Assembly (NCBI RefSeq): GCF_004366595.1
Contig: NZ_SORE01000006.1
Span: forward strand, 124,001 to 188,000
Direction: 5' to 3'
Length of the DNA stretch: 64,000 bases
From: Paraburkholderia rhizosphaerae
Lineage (GTDB): Bacteria; Pseudomonadota; Gammaproteobacteria; Burkholderiales; Burkholderiaceae
Shown one piece after another: positions 1-7,283 of the stretch. The first letter of the stretch is position 1. Every line of letters starts with the position of its first letter. The translations under genes and the position numbers were made by a program. The notes under the pieces are model-generated. The model saw only the letters and a program-made list of their open reading frames with translations. It had not been told where the DNA came from and did not search any database.

Positions 1-761
1 CGCTTAAAAAGGTCGGGATGGTCGGGATAATATCGCTCGAAACTGATGCCGATTCTTTTGAGCTCTTCTTTCGTTTTCCCAAATGGCTCCTTTTGTGCAA
101 CGGGAAGATCAACCCCGTGCATCTTCAATTCAACTTCCAATTGTTGGGTGTGTTCAAGCGTTGGCTGGTAATGACCACTCTTATCATTGACATATTCGAC
201 GCGCCCGTCTGTCACAGTCATTTCGCCTGCAGCGGCAACTGGCGCGCCAGCTAGGAAAGCCGAGTGGTGTGACACGACTCGCTCATGGCCCATGAACAAT
301 TGACCCTGCTCGTCCATGACATACATGTGCCTGCTGGTTGCTTGCGCTGGTTCGGCATCGTCGAAATCGAAAGCATCCGGGTCTTCTATAGGCTTGGTTG
401 TCAAAGGTCGGAGTTGATCTCCTTCGCGTTTACATAGCAAACCATTATTCGGGATGACCCGGTACTGTTCTCGTTGCTCCGGTGTCATATAGTCCACTTT
501 AGAAGAACGCCCTTCCTTGACGCTATCTGCGTCGTACCCCGCGTCCCGTAACATTCCGATGACCATATATCGAGCGCCATCTGGCTGGGACGTCACACTA
601 TTGCGTCGTCGTAGCCCGCTCAGGCGGGAGTCGGTTTTCTGCTTAGTCGACCCCGTGAGCTTCCGCGGCGTCGCTTTGTTTGCTTGCAGATCCACCGGGT
701 CCACATCGTACTGGTGACTGTGGCCGGCATGGCCTATGCAGCCTGAAAAACAGTTGCCCAT
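1..761 (-). CDS. Partial gene for a probable translocated (type III-like) effector with acylation motif and IQM-like domain
   Basis: An open frame of 253 codons runs off the left edge of the window, so the C-terminus is missing. The ATG at 761 follows a purine-rich GGGGGA ribosome site. The protein starts MGNCFSGC: Gly2, Asn3 and Ser6 fit a eukaryotic N-myristoylation signal, and Cys4 and Cys8 would be palmitoylation candidates. Residues 20-140 are polar and low in complexity, as in many secreted effectors. Residues 145-230 contain HHSAFLAGAPVAAAGEM and SGHYQPT followed by an amphipathic helix. From memory this resembles the conserved core of plant IQM calmodulin-binding proteins (HSSFLSGG...AAGR...SGHY.PT). 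I infer a host-membrane-targeted effector. No hrp/PIP box was found upstream and no secretion genes are in view. The family assignment needs a profile search. Confidence 0.6.
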   Translation of the reverse strand, partial: MGNCFSGCIGHAGHSHQYDVDPVDLQANKATPRKLTGSTKQKTDSRLSGLRRRNSVTSQPDGARYMVIGMLRDAGYDADSVKEGRSSKVDYMTPEQREQYRVIPNNGLLCKREGDQLRPLTTKPIEDPDAFDFDDAEPAQATSRHMYVMDEQGQLFMGHERVVSHHSAFLAGAPVAAAGEMTVTDGRVEYVNDKSGHYQPTLEHTQQLEVELKMHGVDLPVAQKEPFGKTKEELKRIGISFERYYPDHPDLFK

Positions 762-1161
762 CTCTGTCCCCCGTCGCGAATAACAATATACCGATGCTGA
801 CATCTTCGTTCGACATAGAAGACCAACACGGCCGGCTGATCAACGGACGGCGTATTCGACATAGGACAATGGACTCAACAGGATGAACGAGAACGGTCAC
901 TCGCATAGCCATGCGCGCGACACAGGTTTGCATTTGCGACGATCGGGACAACGACAGCTGCTCAAAGCCGCTCAATCCTCAGCATAGGTACCACATGCGA
1001 GCGCAGCAGCAAGCGCGGCGAATGTATTGCCCATTACACGAAGTTCGCTGGAGAAGTCCATGAAATCACTGAAACACAAGGAAAACGCCCGTTCCTGGTG
1101 GACGCCGACCCTGTTGCAGTAGCCGGCAGAAAACCGGTAAGCGCATTCTTTTTCTTGGGGC
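762..1161. other. Intergenic region without a recognised gene
   Basis: This 400-base stretch separates the start of the effector-like gene from the integrase remnant. It holds several short open frames on both strands, but none has a ribosome site and a recognisable product together. It should contain the promoter of the minus-strand gene ending at the left edge. I looked for TTCG-N16-TTCG or TTCGC-N15-TTCGC boxes typical of Hrp-regulated genes and found none. Confidence 0.5.
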
Positions 1162-1325
1162 TTATAGAGCAATCAACCGCTTAACCGCAGCACGTCCCTG
1201 ATCCGGCAATAAGTGCGCGTAGCGCTCAGTCACCGGGATCGATGAAAGCCCCAGCAAGTCACGAACGACGTACAACGAAATGCCGTCCATCACTAGCCAT
1301 GATGCGAAGGAATGGATGTGGGAGC
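1162..1325 (-). pseudogene. C-terminal remnant of a tyrosine integrase
   Basis: The minus strand encodes HSFASWLVMDGISLYVV, then RDLLGLSSIPVTERYAHL and a stop. This is the last part of the catalytic domain of XerC/phage-type tyrosine recombinases, including the presumed nucleophile Tyr of ERYAHL. Everything upstream is lost: the first catalytic Arg, and the HxxR motif, where the expected HDLRH is degraded to RSHIH. It cannot be a working recombinase. It lies only about 80 bp from the partial tRNA-Arg copy at 1409, the usual place for an integrase beside its attachment site. It is therefore probably the relic of an older element that used the same tRNA before the present island arrived. Confidence 0.75.
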
Positions 1326-1408
1326 GGGTGCCGTAACGTTCACCGGCATTACAGCTATTGCACCTCAAAAAGCACAACAACAAGCCGCAGAGAAACAAAA
1401 CAATTCAG

Positions 1409-1455
1409 TGGCGCGCCCGGCTGGGATCGAACCAGCAACCCCTGCCTTCGGAGGG
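1409..1455. repeat. Distal attachment site of the island: 47-bp copy of the tRNA-Arg 3' end
   Basis: These 47 bases match 28168-28214 exactly and in the same orientation. They cover the CCA end, T arm, variable loop and the 3' anticodon arm of tRNA-Arg(CCG), then diverge at base 1456. The copy cannot fold into a tRNA because the 5' half is missing. It marks the far boundary of the island whose integrase sits beside the intact tRNA. Confidence 0.92.
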
Positions 1456-1559
1456 AGAAATCGCCCAGTTGCACACAAGGCCATGCGCAACTAACTTCTT
1501 GATTGTGCGGGATTTTAACTCAGATTCCCTTTCTTCATCTCAGTTTGTATTCCTTCACC

Positions 1560-2585
1560 TTAGCCATGGGCTCCGCCACTTTTCCGCCGGTTCGCCCGAT
1601 CAATTAGGGCGTTGGCTTCCTGCGTGGCCTGTGCCACACGCGCCCGTCGTTCGCTTAGCCAAGCCGCGACGTCGTCGCCCTGAAAATCGGGCTCGAACTG
1701 GAGCTCGCCATCGATCACGCTAAAGCCTGTGACCTCATGGGTGATCAGGTATCCGCTAAGAAGTGGCTTTGAGTTGGGTTGCTCGAACCGGGCATGATAC
1801 GGGCTGTATGGCATGTCACTCTCGGTCACGAGGATCAAGCTGTCCAGAAACTCTGGGCTGCTCAAGGCGGCGTAGTTATTCCAGTAGTCAACGTCGACGC
1901 CGAAAACCCAAGGCGGACAGCCTGCGGAATACTCACCATCGTCACCATCACACCAGTGCCACAGAAGTTGCTCCATTGTCCCTGCCGGATCGGCCATCCG
2001 GAACCAGTCATTCCATTCACGGCGATCCAGCACACGGCAACCTAGTTGCTCGATCTTGTCGAGCCAACCGTCGAAGGACGCCCGTCGTTCTGCCGACGTT
2101 GCATTCTTCCATTTTTTTCGCCTGCCATTCTTTGACCAAGGGACCTCGCCTTGGCGAACATTATCAAGGCCTTCGGCAAAAGTCTTATGGGCTTCGTGCC
2201 GGCTCTTCAGCAACACCTTGATATTGTCCAACTCTCTTTGTTCCGCCACGGCCTTCTCGGCATCAATCAAGCCACTTTCATTTTGGACAAATTCGACAAG
2301 TTGCCCAAGACCAAATTCAAAAACGAACTGATCCGTTAGTCTGCCACGGCCCTTGTCATAGCCCTTGCCTGCCAGTAAAGCGAAGTGCCAATCCTCTACC
2401 CCAGGCTTCGTTTCACAGAGCATATCAGCCAGCACCCCTCGTCGGAGCCCCAGCTTCTCTTCTACGGTCTCCTGCGTTTCAGTTTCCTTTCCAGTCGGCT
2501 TCCAGATGGTGGTCGCCAGATCAATAGTCAACGCCTTTCTCGCCTCTCGTTCCTCTGCAGCAAGCCCCGCGCTTTGCCAGCCCAT
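1560..2585 (-). CDS. Hypothetical protein, 341 aa, island cargo
   Basis: I do not recognise this protein. It is soluble, acidic and rich in Trp and charged residues, with no signal peptide or membrane segment. The N-terminal 60 residues look like a small helical DNA-binding or adaptor region (RKALTIDLATTIWKPT, EEKLGLRRGVLADML). Residues 150-260 contain several conserved-looking Trp (WLDKIEQ, WNDWFRM, WHWCDGDD). The ATG at 2585 is preceded by GAGGGGG at good spacing. It is the first gene inside the distal end of the island and is transcribed towards the attachment site. A defence or anti-phage role would be a guess based only on position. Confidence 0.6.
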   Translation of the reverse strand: MGWQSAGLAAEEREARKALTIDLATTIWKPTGKETETQETVEEKLGLRRGVLADMLCETKPGVEDWHFALLAGKGYDKGRGRLTDQFVFEFGLGQLVEFVQNESGLIDAEKAVAEQRELDNIKVLLKSRHEAHKTFAEGLDNVRQGEVPWSKNGRRKKWKNATSAERRASFDGWLDKIEQLGCRVLDRREWNDWFRMADPAGTMEQLLWHWCDGDDGEYSAGCPPWVFGVDVDYWNNYAALSSPEFLDSLILVTESDMPYSPYHARFEQPNSKPLLSGYLITHEVTGFSVIDGELQFEPDFQGDDVAAWLSERRARVAQATQEANALIDRANRRKSGGAHG

Positions 2586-2676
2586 CTCGAAACCCCCTCT
2601 TCATGCGCCATTTGAACTGAACGCTTGAGCGTCGAACATTTGAACTCAGACTACCTGATTCATATGGAGCTCGCAA

Positions 2677-2952
2677 ATGCCGATCGAGGAAACTGGTTCT
2701 GCCAGCGATTTTCGCGTGACGTTCGCACAGCTAGATCCGAGCGCACTGATTTCGCCCAAGGAGTTCGCCTGTCTCCTCGGCATTACACCGGGGGCCTTCT
2801 ATCAACGAAACATGCAGGGGGAGTTTCCCCGCCCGGCCATGAGCCGAAACCGTTGCGTCCGCTGGCGTGCGGCTGATGTGCGCGAATGGCTGAATGGTCT
2901 CAATACGGTCGCAAAACGACGCGGTCGCCATCGCCGATCGGTTGACCAATAA
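2677..2952 (+). CDS. AlpA/excisionase-type helix-turn-helix regulator
   Basis: The 91-residue product contains a MerR-like winged helix-turn-helix of the kind found in AlpA and phage excisionases. Residues 26-46 (SPKEFACLLGITPGAFYQR) form the helix-turn-helix, followed by the typical wing and C-terminal helix (CVRWRAADVREWLNGL). In islands such proteins usually control integrase expression or direct excision. The ATG is preceded by GGAG at 7 bases. The gene lies just upstream of the replication initiator, probably as one transcript. It may act as copy-control regulator or recombination directionality factor; the sequence alone does not decide. Confidence 0.75.
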   Translation: MPIEETGSASDFRVTFAQLDPSALISPKEFACLLGITPGAFYQRNMQGEFPRPAMSRNRCVRWRAADVREWLNGLNTVAKRRGRHRRSVDQ

Positions 2953-2971
2953 AGCTTCCGCGACGCTGGTA

Positions 2972-3910
2972 ATGGCTATGGATCGAGATCATGAGTTGCT
3001 GCCGATACCAGCAGTGGCAGTGGACGAGGTTGACGCTTGCACGCGAGGCAGCCTCTCGCCGAATCGTCATCAGCAACGCGACTTCTTCGTCGCGGACATT
3101 CTCGATGCAGCGCCGAAGGATGATCTGGCGAGCATGGAGCACCCGCTGTTCGCCCTAAAGGCTGGCGACAAGCGCGTTCGCATATATGAGCGAAACGGAA
3201 CGACGGTTACCGTCAAGCCGGGACATGACGGCTGCGCGACGATTCACGACAAGGACCTCTGGATCTATTGCATCAGCCAGCTGGTAGAGGCGATCAACCG
3301 GGGCCGAGAGGATGTGGGGCGCGTCCTGCGCTTAACTGGTTACGATTTCCTTGTGGCGACAAACAGGCGTACCGATGGCGACAGCTACCGGCGAATGGGC
3401 GATACGCTGGCGCGGCTTTGCGGTACGCGTATCGAGACCAACATAGCAACGGACGGCAGGCGAGAACGCGCAGGCTTCGGGCTGGTTGATTCGTGGCGCG
3501 TCATCGAGCGCGACCATGATGGCCGCATGGTTGCCATTGAGATCACGCTGCCCGATTGGCTTTGGCGGTCGGTGAAGGCCAAGCACGTGTTGACCCTCAG
3601 TCGCGACTACTTCCGGCTACGAAAGCCGCTCGACCGGCGAATCTACGAGCTGGCCCGCAAGCATTGCGGCTCACAGCCCAAATGGCGCGTGAGTCTCGCC
3701 GTGCTGCACGAAAAAAGCGGCAGCGCCGACACGCGGCGGAAGTTCCGAGCCGCCATTAAGGCACTGGCCGGTGCCAACATGCTGCCCGATTACCGTGTGG
3801 TGTTTGATGTCGTGAGCGATGCGGCGACGTTTTATGCGCGCGCCCAGAAAGGCGGAAGAGCGCAGCTAACTGACCTCCTTATGGAATTGAAAAGAGGTAA
3901 CCGTCCGTGA
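2972..3910 (+). CDS. repA: Plasmid-type replication initiator RepA (RPA family)
   Basis: The protein carries QQRDFFVADILDAAPKDD, then MEHPLFALKAGDKRVR and two winged-helix regions, as in the RPA replication initiators of broad-host plasmids and integrative elements. The second half (TLSRDYFRLRKPLDRRIYELARKH) is the usual DNA-binding part. It should bind the iterons that begin inside its last codons and load the host replisome at the adjacent origin. The frame is open from an ATG at 2894, which would overlap the upstream gene by 59 bases. I prefer the ATG at 2972, 20 bases after that gene, though its ribosome site is weak. On a chromosomal island this suggests that the excised circle can replicate. 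Confidence 0.85.
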   Translation: MAMDRDHELLPIPAVAVDEVDACTRGSLSPNRHQQRDFFVADILDAAPKDDLASMEHPLFALKAGDKRVRIYERNGTTVTVKPGHDGCATIHDKDLWIYCISQLVEAINRGREDVGRVLRLTGYDFLVATNRRTDGDSYRRMGDTLARLCGTRIETNIATDGRRERAGFGLVDSWRVIERDHDGRMVAIEITLPDWLWRSVKAKHVLTLSRDYFRLRKPLDRRIYELARKHCGSQPKWRVSLAVLHEKSGSADTRRKFRAAIKALAGANMLPDYRVVFDVVSDAATFYARAQKGGRAQLTDLLMELKRGNRP

Positions 3911-4035
3911 AACCACGTGTCCGTTACCTGTGGAAAAGTCTGCCGCACCTGTGAATTGGCACGTGGTTTCACGGACGCCTGACCTGTGAATTGACGCGTG
4001 GTTTTAGGGACACCCTGCTTCGTGGTTTTACGGAC
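3903..4035 (+). repeat. Iterons of the island replication origin
   Basis: A 15-base motif, CGTGGTTTyACGGAC, occurs four times: inverted at 3903-3917 (overlapping the end of repA), and direct at 3962-3976, 3997-4011 (one mismatch) and 4021-4035. A second motif, ACCTGTGAATTG, occurs at 3947-3958 and 3982-3993, with a diverged copy at 3926-3937, interleaved with the first. An AT-rich stretch follows at about 4096-4130. This is the layout of an iteron-controlled origin just downstream of its initiator gene. Confidence 0.82.
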
Positions 4036-4941
4036 ACAAACGGTCCACGAAGCCAGCGCCGACGTGGCTCCCGGAAACCGTAACGCGCGCGCGCGATTAA
4101 CCAAAACCTTTTATAAACCTTAACGCTTAAGGACCGCTTGGTGGACAAACGCCTGAGTCGACAATACGCCCCCGCAAGCGGGGGCAGAAACGGCGCTTCG
4201 CACCTTGACTGCCCCGTCACACCGTCGGCCTGCACAGGCCGGTCCGGAGCGCCCGCCCTACGGGCGGTCGGCGCGCTCCCTGGCTCCGCGCCTTACGGCG
4301 CTCCGCAGGTACCCGTGCGCCTCGCTCCGGGCGCGGCGGCACGCGCGAACCGTGGTCGGTCATCGAACGCTATGGCTTGCAGAGAGTGGCTTTTCGTTGC
4401 ACTTCCCGTGTCACCTGGGCAAGCCGCATCGCGGCGCGTCAGGCCGAAGGCAATCGTCGCGGGGAGCCGGTGGTCGGTTGCGGGACGCCCGGCCAGCGAG
4501 CCGGCGCTGTCCACGCCGCATGCGCGGGGTGGGCAGCACAACCGTCCACGGGCGGGCGCGGGAATCATGATGGCACCGGAATAACGGCGGTTTTTGTGAG
4601 TGCGCACGACATCACCGAATCCCGACAGCGGCGGCCACGATTCGTCCGAATTCCTCCCCGACGAACGCAGATCGATCCTGATTTCCAAGGTACCGAAATC
4701 GTGTCGGTCTCTTGTCCGGACAGCATGTCGGACAAGAGGGGGCTTGGCGGTTTTCGGCTGCAACTCAGACATGCGACGGCATGGCGAGTTGTAGACGAAA
4801 ACCGCCAAGCCCCAACCCCTCAGGGGTCGAGGCGCGTAGCGACTCGGGGGTGGTGTTCGGCAGATTTCGAACGATCTAGAAATCACACTCGACGAGTCAC
4901 CAAGCAACGCCAAATCCCAACTCAATATGGAGCCGCAGCAA
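4036..4941. other. Non-coding, structured region between origin and recombinase gene
   Basis: No open frame here has a credible product. The region holds a hairpin with 7-bp G/C arms at 4167-4184, probably a terminator-like or strand-initiation structure. It also holds the two nested inverted repeats at 4711-4812. An ATCCTG hexamer at 4675-4680 resembles the nick site of IncP/IncI-type transfer origins. The region could therefore contain an oriT or single-strand origin, but I cannot confirm this. Confidence 0.4.
4712..4812. repeat. Nested long inverted repeats, possible transfer or single-strand origin
   Basis: The outer arms GGCTTGGCGGTTTTCG (4741-4756) and its exact reverse complement (4797-4812) enclose about 40 bases. 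Immediately to the left, CTTGTCCG and CGGACAAG flank an 11-base core (about 4712-4738). Such strong, non-coding dyads are typical of oriT or replication-control regions. No U-tract follows, so a simple terminator is less likely. Confidence 0.5.
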
Positions 4942-5661
4942 ATGGGGAAAACCAAGAAGCCCGCGCTCAAATCGCTGGCACCGACTTGGCGCGAGGACAT
5001 GTGGAAGCGGGCATCTCAACCCGACTGGCAACAATCTCGGCCACAGTTGCTGCCTGCGCTGGCTTTATTGTGGCTGACGGGGTGCCGCCCGCGCGAAATT
5101 CAAGACGGGGTATCCGTTGCCTGGCGTGACAATTTGCTCGTGATCGAGATCGCTGGGGCCAAATGTATTGACGCTGGCCACCGTGAGCGAGGGCAGCCGC
5201 GTCGCCGCTACGCATTCAGGACCGGGCCTGACGATGAGAGAGCGATTCCAGCGCTGGGTATCCTGCGTCTATGCGCCGTGCGTGCCGAGACGACGACTGG
5301 CCTTGCCCGATGTGTGGTTGCACACGATGCTGACTACCTCTACAACAGCGTGGTCGCGCTTGGGAGAGAGGTGTTTCCGAAAATGAGGACGAGAGTCAGT
5401 CCGTATTGTTTCCGCCATCAACTGGCATCGGATCTCAAGAGCGATCCTGACCTATCGCTGGAAGAGGCAGCCAAGGTCATGGGGCACCTGAGCGACTATT
5501 CAATCGGGAAGTACGGCCATGCGGTACATGGGCGAACGGGTGGTCGATTCAAGGCATTAGCCGTTGAAACGTCGAGGCCCATCAAGCATTCGCCGAAAGT
5601 TGATCGCCTTGCTCGGTTCAAGATCGCCAGCGCCAAGCGGCGGAGCCAGAAACCGAGCTGA
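4942..5661 (+). CDS. Small tyrosine recombinase
   Basis: The product, 239 residues from this start, is about the size of the catalytic domain of tyrosine recombinases without the usual arm-binding domain. Recognisable pieces are ALLWLTGCRPREIQ (first catalytic Arg), PYCFRHQLASDL (box II, with FRHQL in place of HxLRH), MGHLSDYSIGKYG (box II His and nucleophile Tyr). The ATG at 4942 has GGAG nine bases upstream; an ATG at 4927 in the same frame has none. It follows the replication region and probably resolves multimers or assists integration and excision, separate from the integrase beside the tRNA. Divergence in box II leaves some doubt about activity. Confidence 0.75.
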   Translation: MGKTKKPALKSLAPTWREDMWKRASQPDWQQSRPQLLPALALLWLTGCRPREIQDGVSVAWRDNLLVIEIAGAKCIDAGHRERGQPRRRYAFRTGPDDERAIPALGILRLCAVRAETTTGLARCVVAHDADYLYNSVVALGREVFPKMRTRVSPYCFRHQLASDLKSDPDLSLEEAAKVMGHLSDYSIGKYGHAVHGRTGGRFKALAVETSRPIKHSPKVDRLARFKIASAKRRSQKPS

Positions 5662-5762
5662 ATCTCGACGTGTTGGCGGCAGCAACCGTAAATGCGTCAC
5701 TTATGCGTCGAAAGTGCGTCGTTGAGAAAGCACGTAACTCGTCTGGTCGCTCTCGCGATAGC

Positions 5763-5810
5763 TTGATGCGTTAAAGATGCGTCGTAAACGACGCATCTTT
5801 AACGCATCAA
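5763..5810. repeat. 48-bp near-perfect palindrome
   Basis: Two 23-bp arms (5763-5785 and 5788-5810) are exact reverse complements separated by only AA. Each arm contains two GATGCGT units, and further TGCGTC units occur at 5694-5724. The element lies just beyond the recombinase stop codon and ahead of the membrane-protein gene. It could be a strong terminator or cruciform, or a multi-site protein-binding element such as a resolution or centromere site. Confidence 0.7.
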
Positions 5811-6102
5811 AATGACCTCACTTTCAGGCAAGCCGTACTTGAGGCCACCACTCGCGACATCCGGCTGGCAAGCTGCGCGTTTCGGCCAACGTGAGCGGTC
5901 AGCTTGGCGGCATGCGCACCTCGCGGTTGGAGGCGTGACCACCGCATATGCCACAAGCGACCGCACGAAGAGAGCGAAAGCACCCTCATGCAGACACTCA
6001 AATTTCTGGCCTAGCGTGCCGTTAACGACAAAACGAGGCAACGAAAAGCCTTCGTTATTGACGCGGTGCCAATGAATTGAAGAATTTAAACGAGAAAGTC
6101 AC

Positions 6103-7032
6103 ATGTCCACTACAGATATATTAGGAACTCTGGGAAGCATTTTCACAATTTTGTCTTTCGCGAGCAGTGTTTTTGTCGGCGTCGCGATGGCGACCAAGAA
6201 ATTTAGAGAAAATATTATCAAAGAGTTGAAGGGGCGATCGTTTGGTGCTGCTACGCTTGAACAGTTGGCAAAAACGTGGGTCATGATATTCGAACGCTAT
6301 TTTGGTGATCGCGTATTATCAATCAAGCAACTTTTAACGATTCCGATCTATACACTAACGGTATCGTGTGTTTATATAGGTGTTTGGGTATTGCACAATA
6401 TTCACGGAGATATAACAGCTATTTTTAGGCCGTTCTCACCGCTGATGAGGCAGTCGCTACACGATTATTTTCACGAGGCAATTTTCGTTGCGCTGGTGGT
6501 TGACATCTTTTCGATCTCGTTGACGCGAGTAGCAATTCGCGCGGGGAGGGTGAAAGGATATTTGTCAATTAGATTCTTCCTCTTATTTGCTCTTGCGGTT
6601 GTGGCTTCATTTTTTGCCTTTACTTTCGGGTTGTTTTTTCTTCGCGTACTCGATATGGTTCGGCTTTACACGGATATCGCGCCGCAAGATCCAATGCCGA
6701 TTATGCCGTATAAACCGATTGACGGCTTCAGTGTGCTATTTAATCTATTTAACGCGCCTACCGTGATTCACGTAACGTCGCGGGGATGGTTTGCAACCTA
6801 TTTTATACCCGAACCAGTGTTATTCTATACGGCATTGACAACCCAGTTGTCATTTGTTTTTATTATCGCATCACATCTACTGGCAAAATTCACGCTATTT
6901 GTGCGGCAAGCTTCGATAAAAATGCTTCAAACTGCCGGAACAACGGCCGGCGCAGCAAGTGGGATATTCGCTTCGATGTTGTTGTGGATGCTTGCAATTA
7001 CGTTCTTCTGTGCTGTGGCAGCTTTTCACTGA
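6103..7032 (+). CDS. Polytopic membrane protein of unknown function, AT-rich
   Basis: The 309-residue product has about six or seven hydrophobic helices, near residues 10-30, 77-98, 125-150, 160-190, 225-255 and 280-305. A basic loop (MATKKFRENIIKELKGR) follows the first helix. No known motif was recognised. Its base composition is visibly lower in GC than the backbone, like the neighbouring TIR operon, suggesting that both arrived together from another source. It converges with the TIR operon and could belong to the same defence cassette as an extra membrane component, but nothing in its sequence proves that. A weak purine-rich site (GAGAAAG) precedes the ATG. Confidence 0.6.
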   Translation: MSTTDILGTLGSIFTILSFASSVFVGVAMATKKFRENIIKELKGRSFGAATLEQLAKTWVMIFERYFGDRVLSIKQLLTIPIYTLTVSCVYIGVWVLHNIHGDITAIFRPFSPLMRQSLHDYFHEAIFVALVVDIFSISLTRVAIRAGRVKGYLSIRFFLLFALAVVASFFAFTFGLFFLRVLDMVRLYTDIAPQDPMPIMPYKPIDGFSVLFNLFNAPTVIHVTSRGWFATYFIPEPVLFYTALTTQLSFVFIIASHLLAKFTLFVRQASIKMLQTAGTTAGAASGIFASMLLWMLAITFFCAVAAFH

Positions 7033-7195
7033 CCACACACGCGGTCTTTTTTGCGCGGCGCCGGGTTTTACAACCATTCGCTTGAAAAGGTTGCGTTGGC
7101 TTCGTTGAGGCAACGGGCGGTTCCACAATGCGGATCTATCGCGCGATTGCCCGATGCAGTGGCGTGGATGTCACCGGATACAAGATGACGAGAGT

Positions 7196-7227
7196 CGGAC
7201 CCGCAAGCTCGCAGCGCAGCGGGTCCG
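7196..7227. terminator. Hairpin between convergent genes
   Basis: CGGACCCGC at 7196-7204 and its exact complement at 7219-7227 form a 9-bp GC-rich stem with a 14-base loop, between the ends of the membrane-protein gene and the TIR operon. No clear U-tract follows, so termination efficiency is uncertain. Confidence 0.45.
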
Positions 7228-7283
7228 TTCATCACTTGGAAGGGGGCAAAAATAAAGACGCTTTTTTGGGGGGAATCAAAAAA

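Noticed and set aside
643..975. A 110-codon open frame on the minus strand
   Set aside because: It overlaps the start of the effector-like gene in another frame, has a low-quality composition, and no ribosome site.
4293..5000. A 235-codon minus-strand open frame in the region after the origin
   Set aside because: It crosses two strong inverted repeats and the start of the recombinase gene, has a Pro/Arg/Ser-rich composition typical of a GC-rich shadow, and resembles no family.
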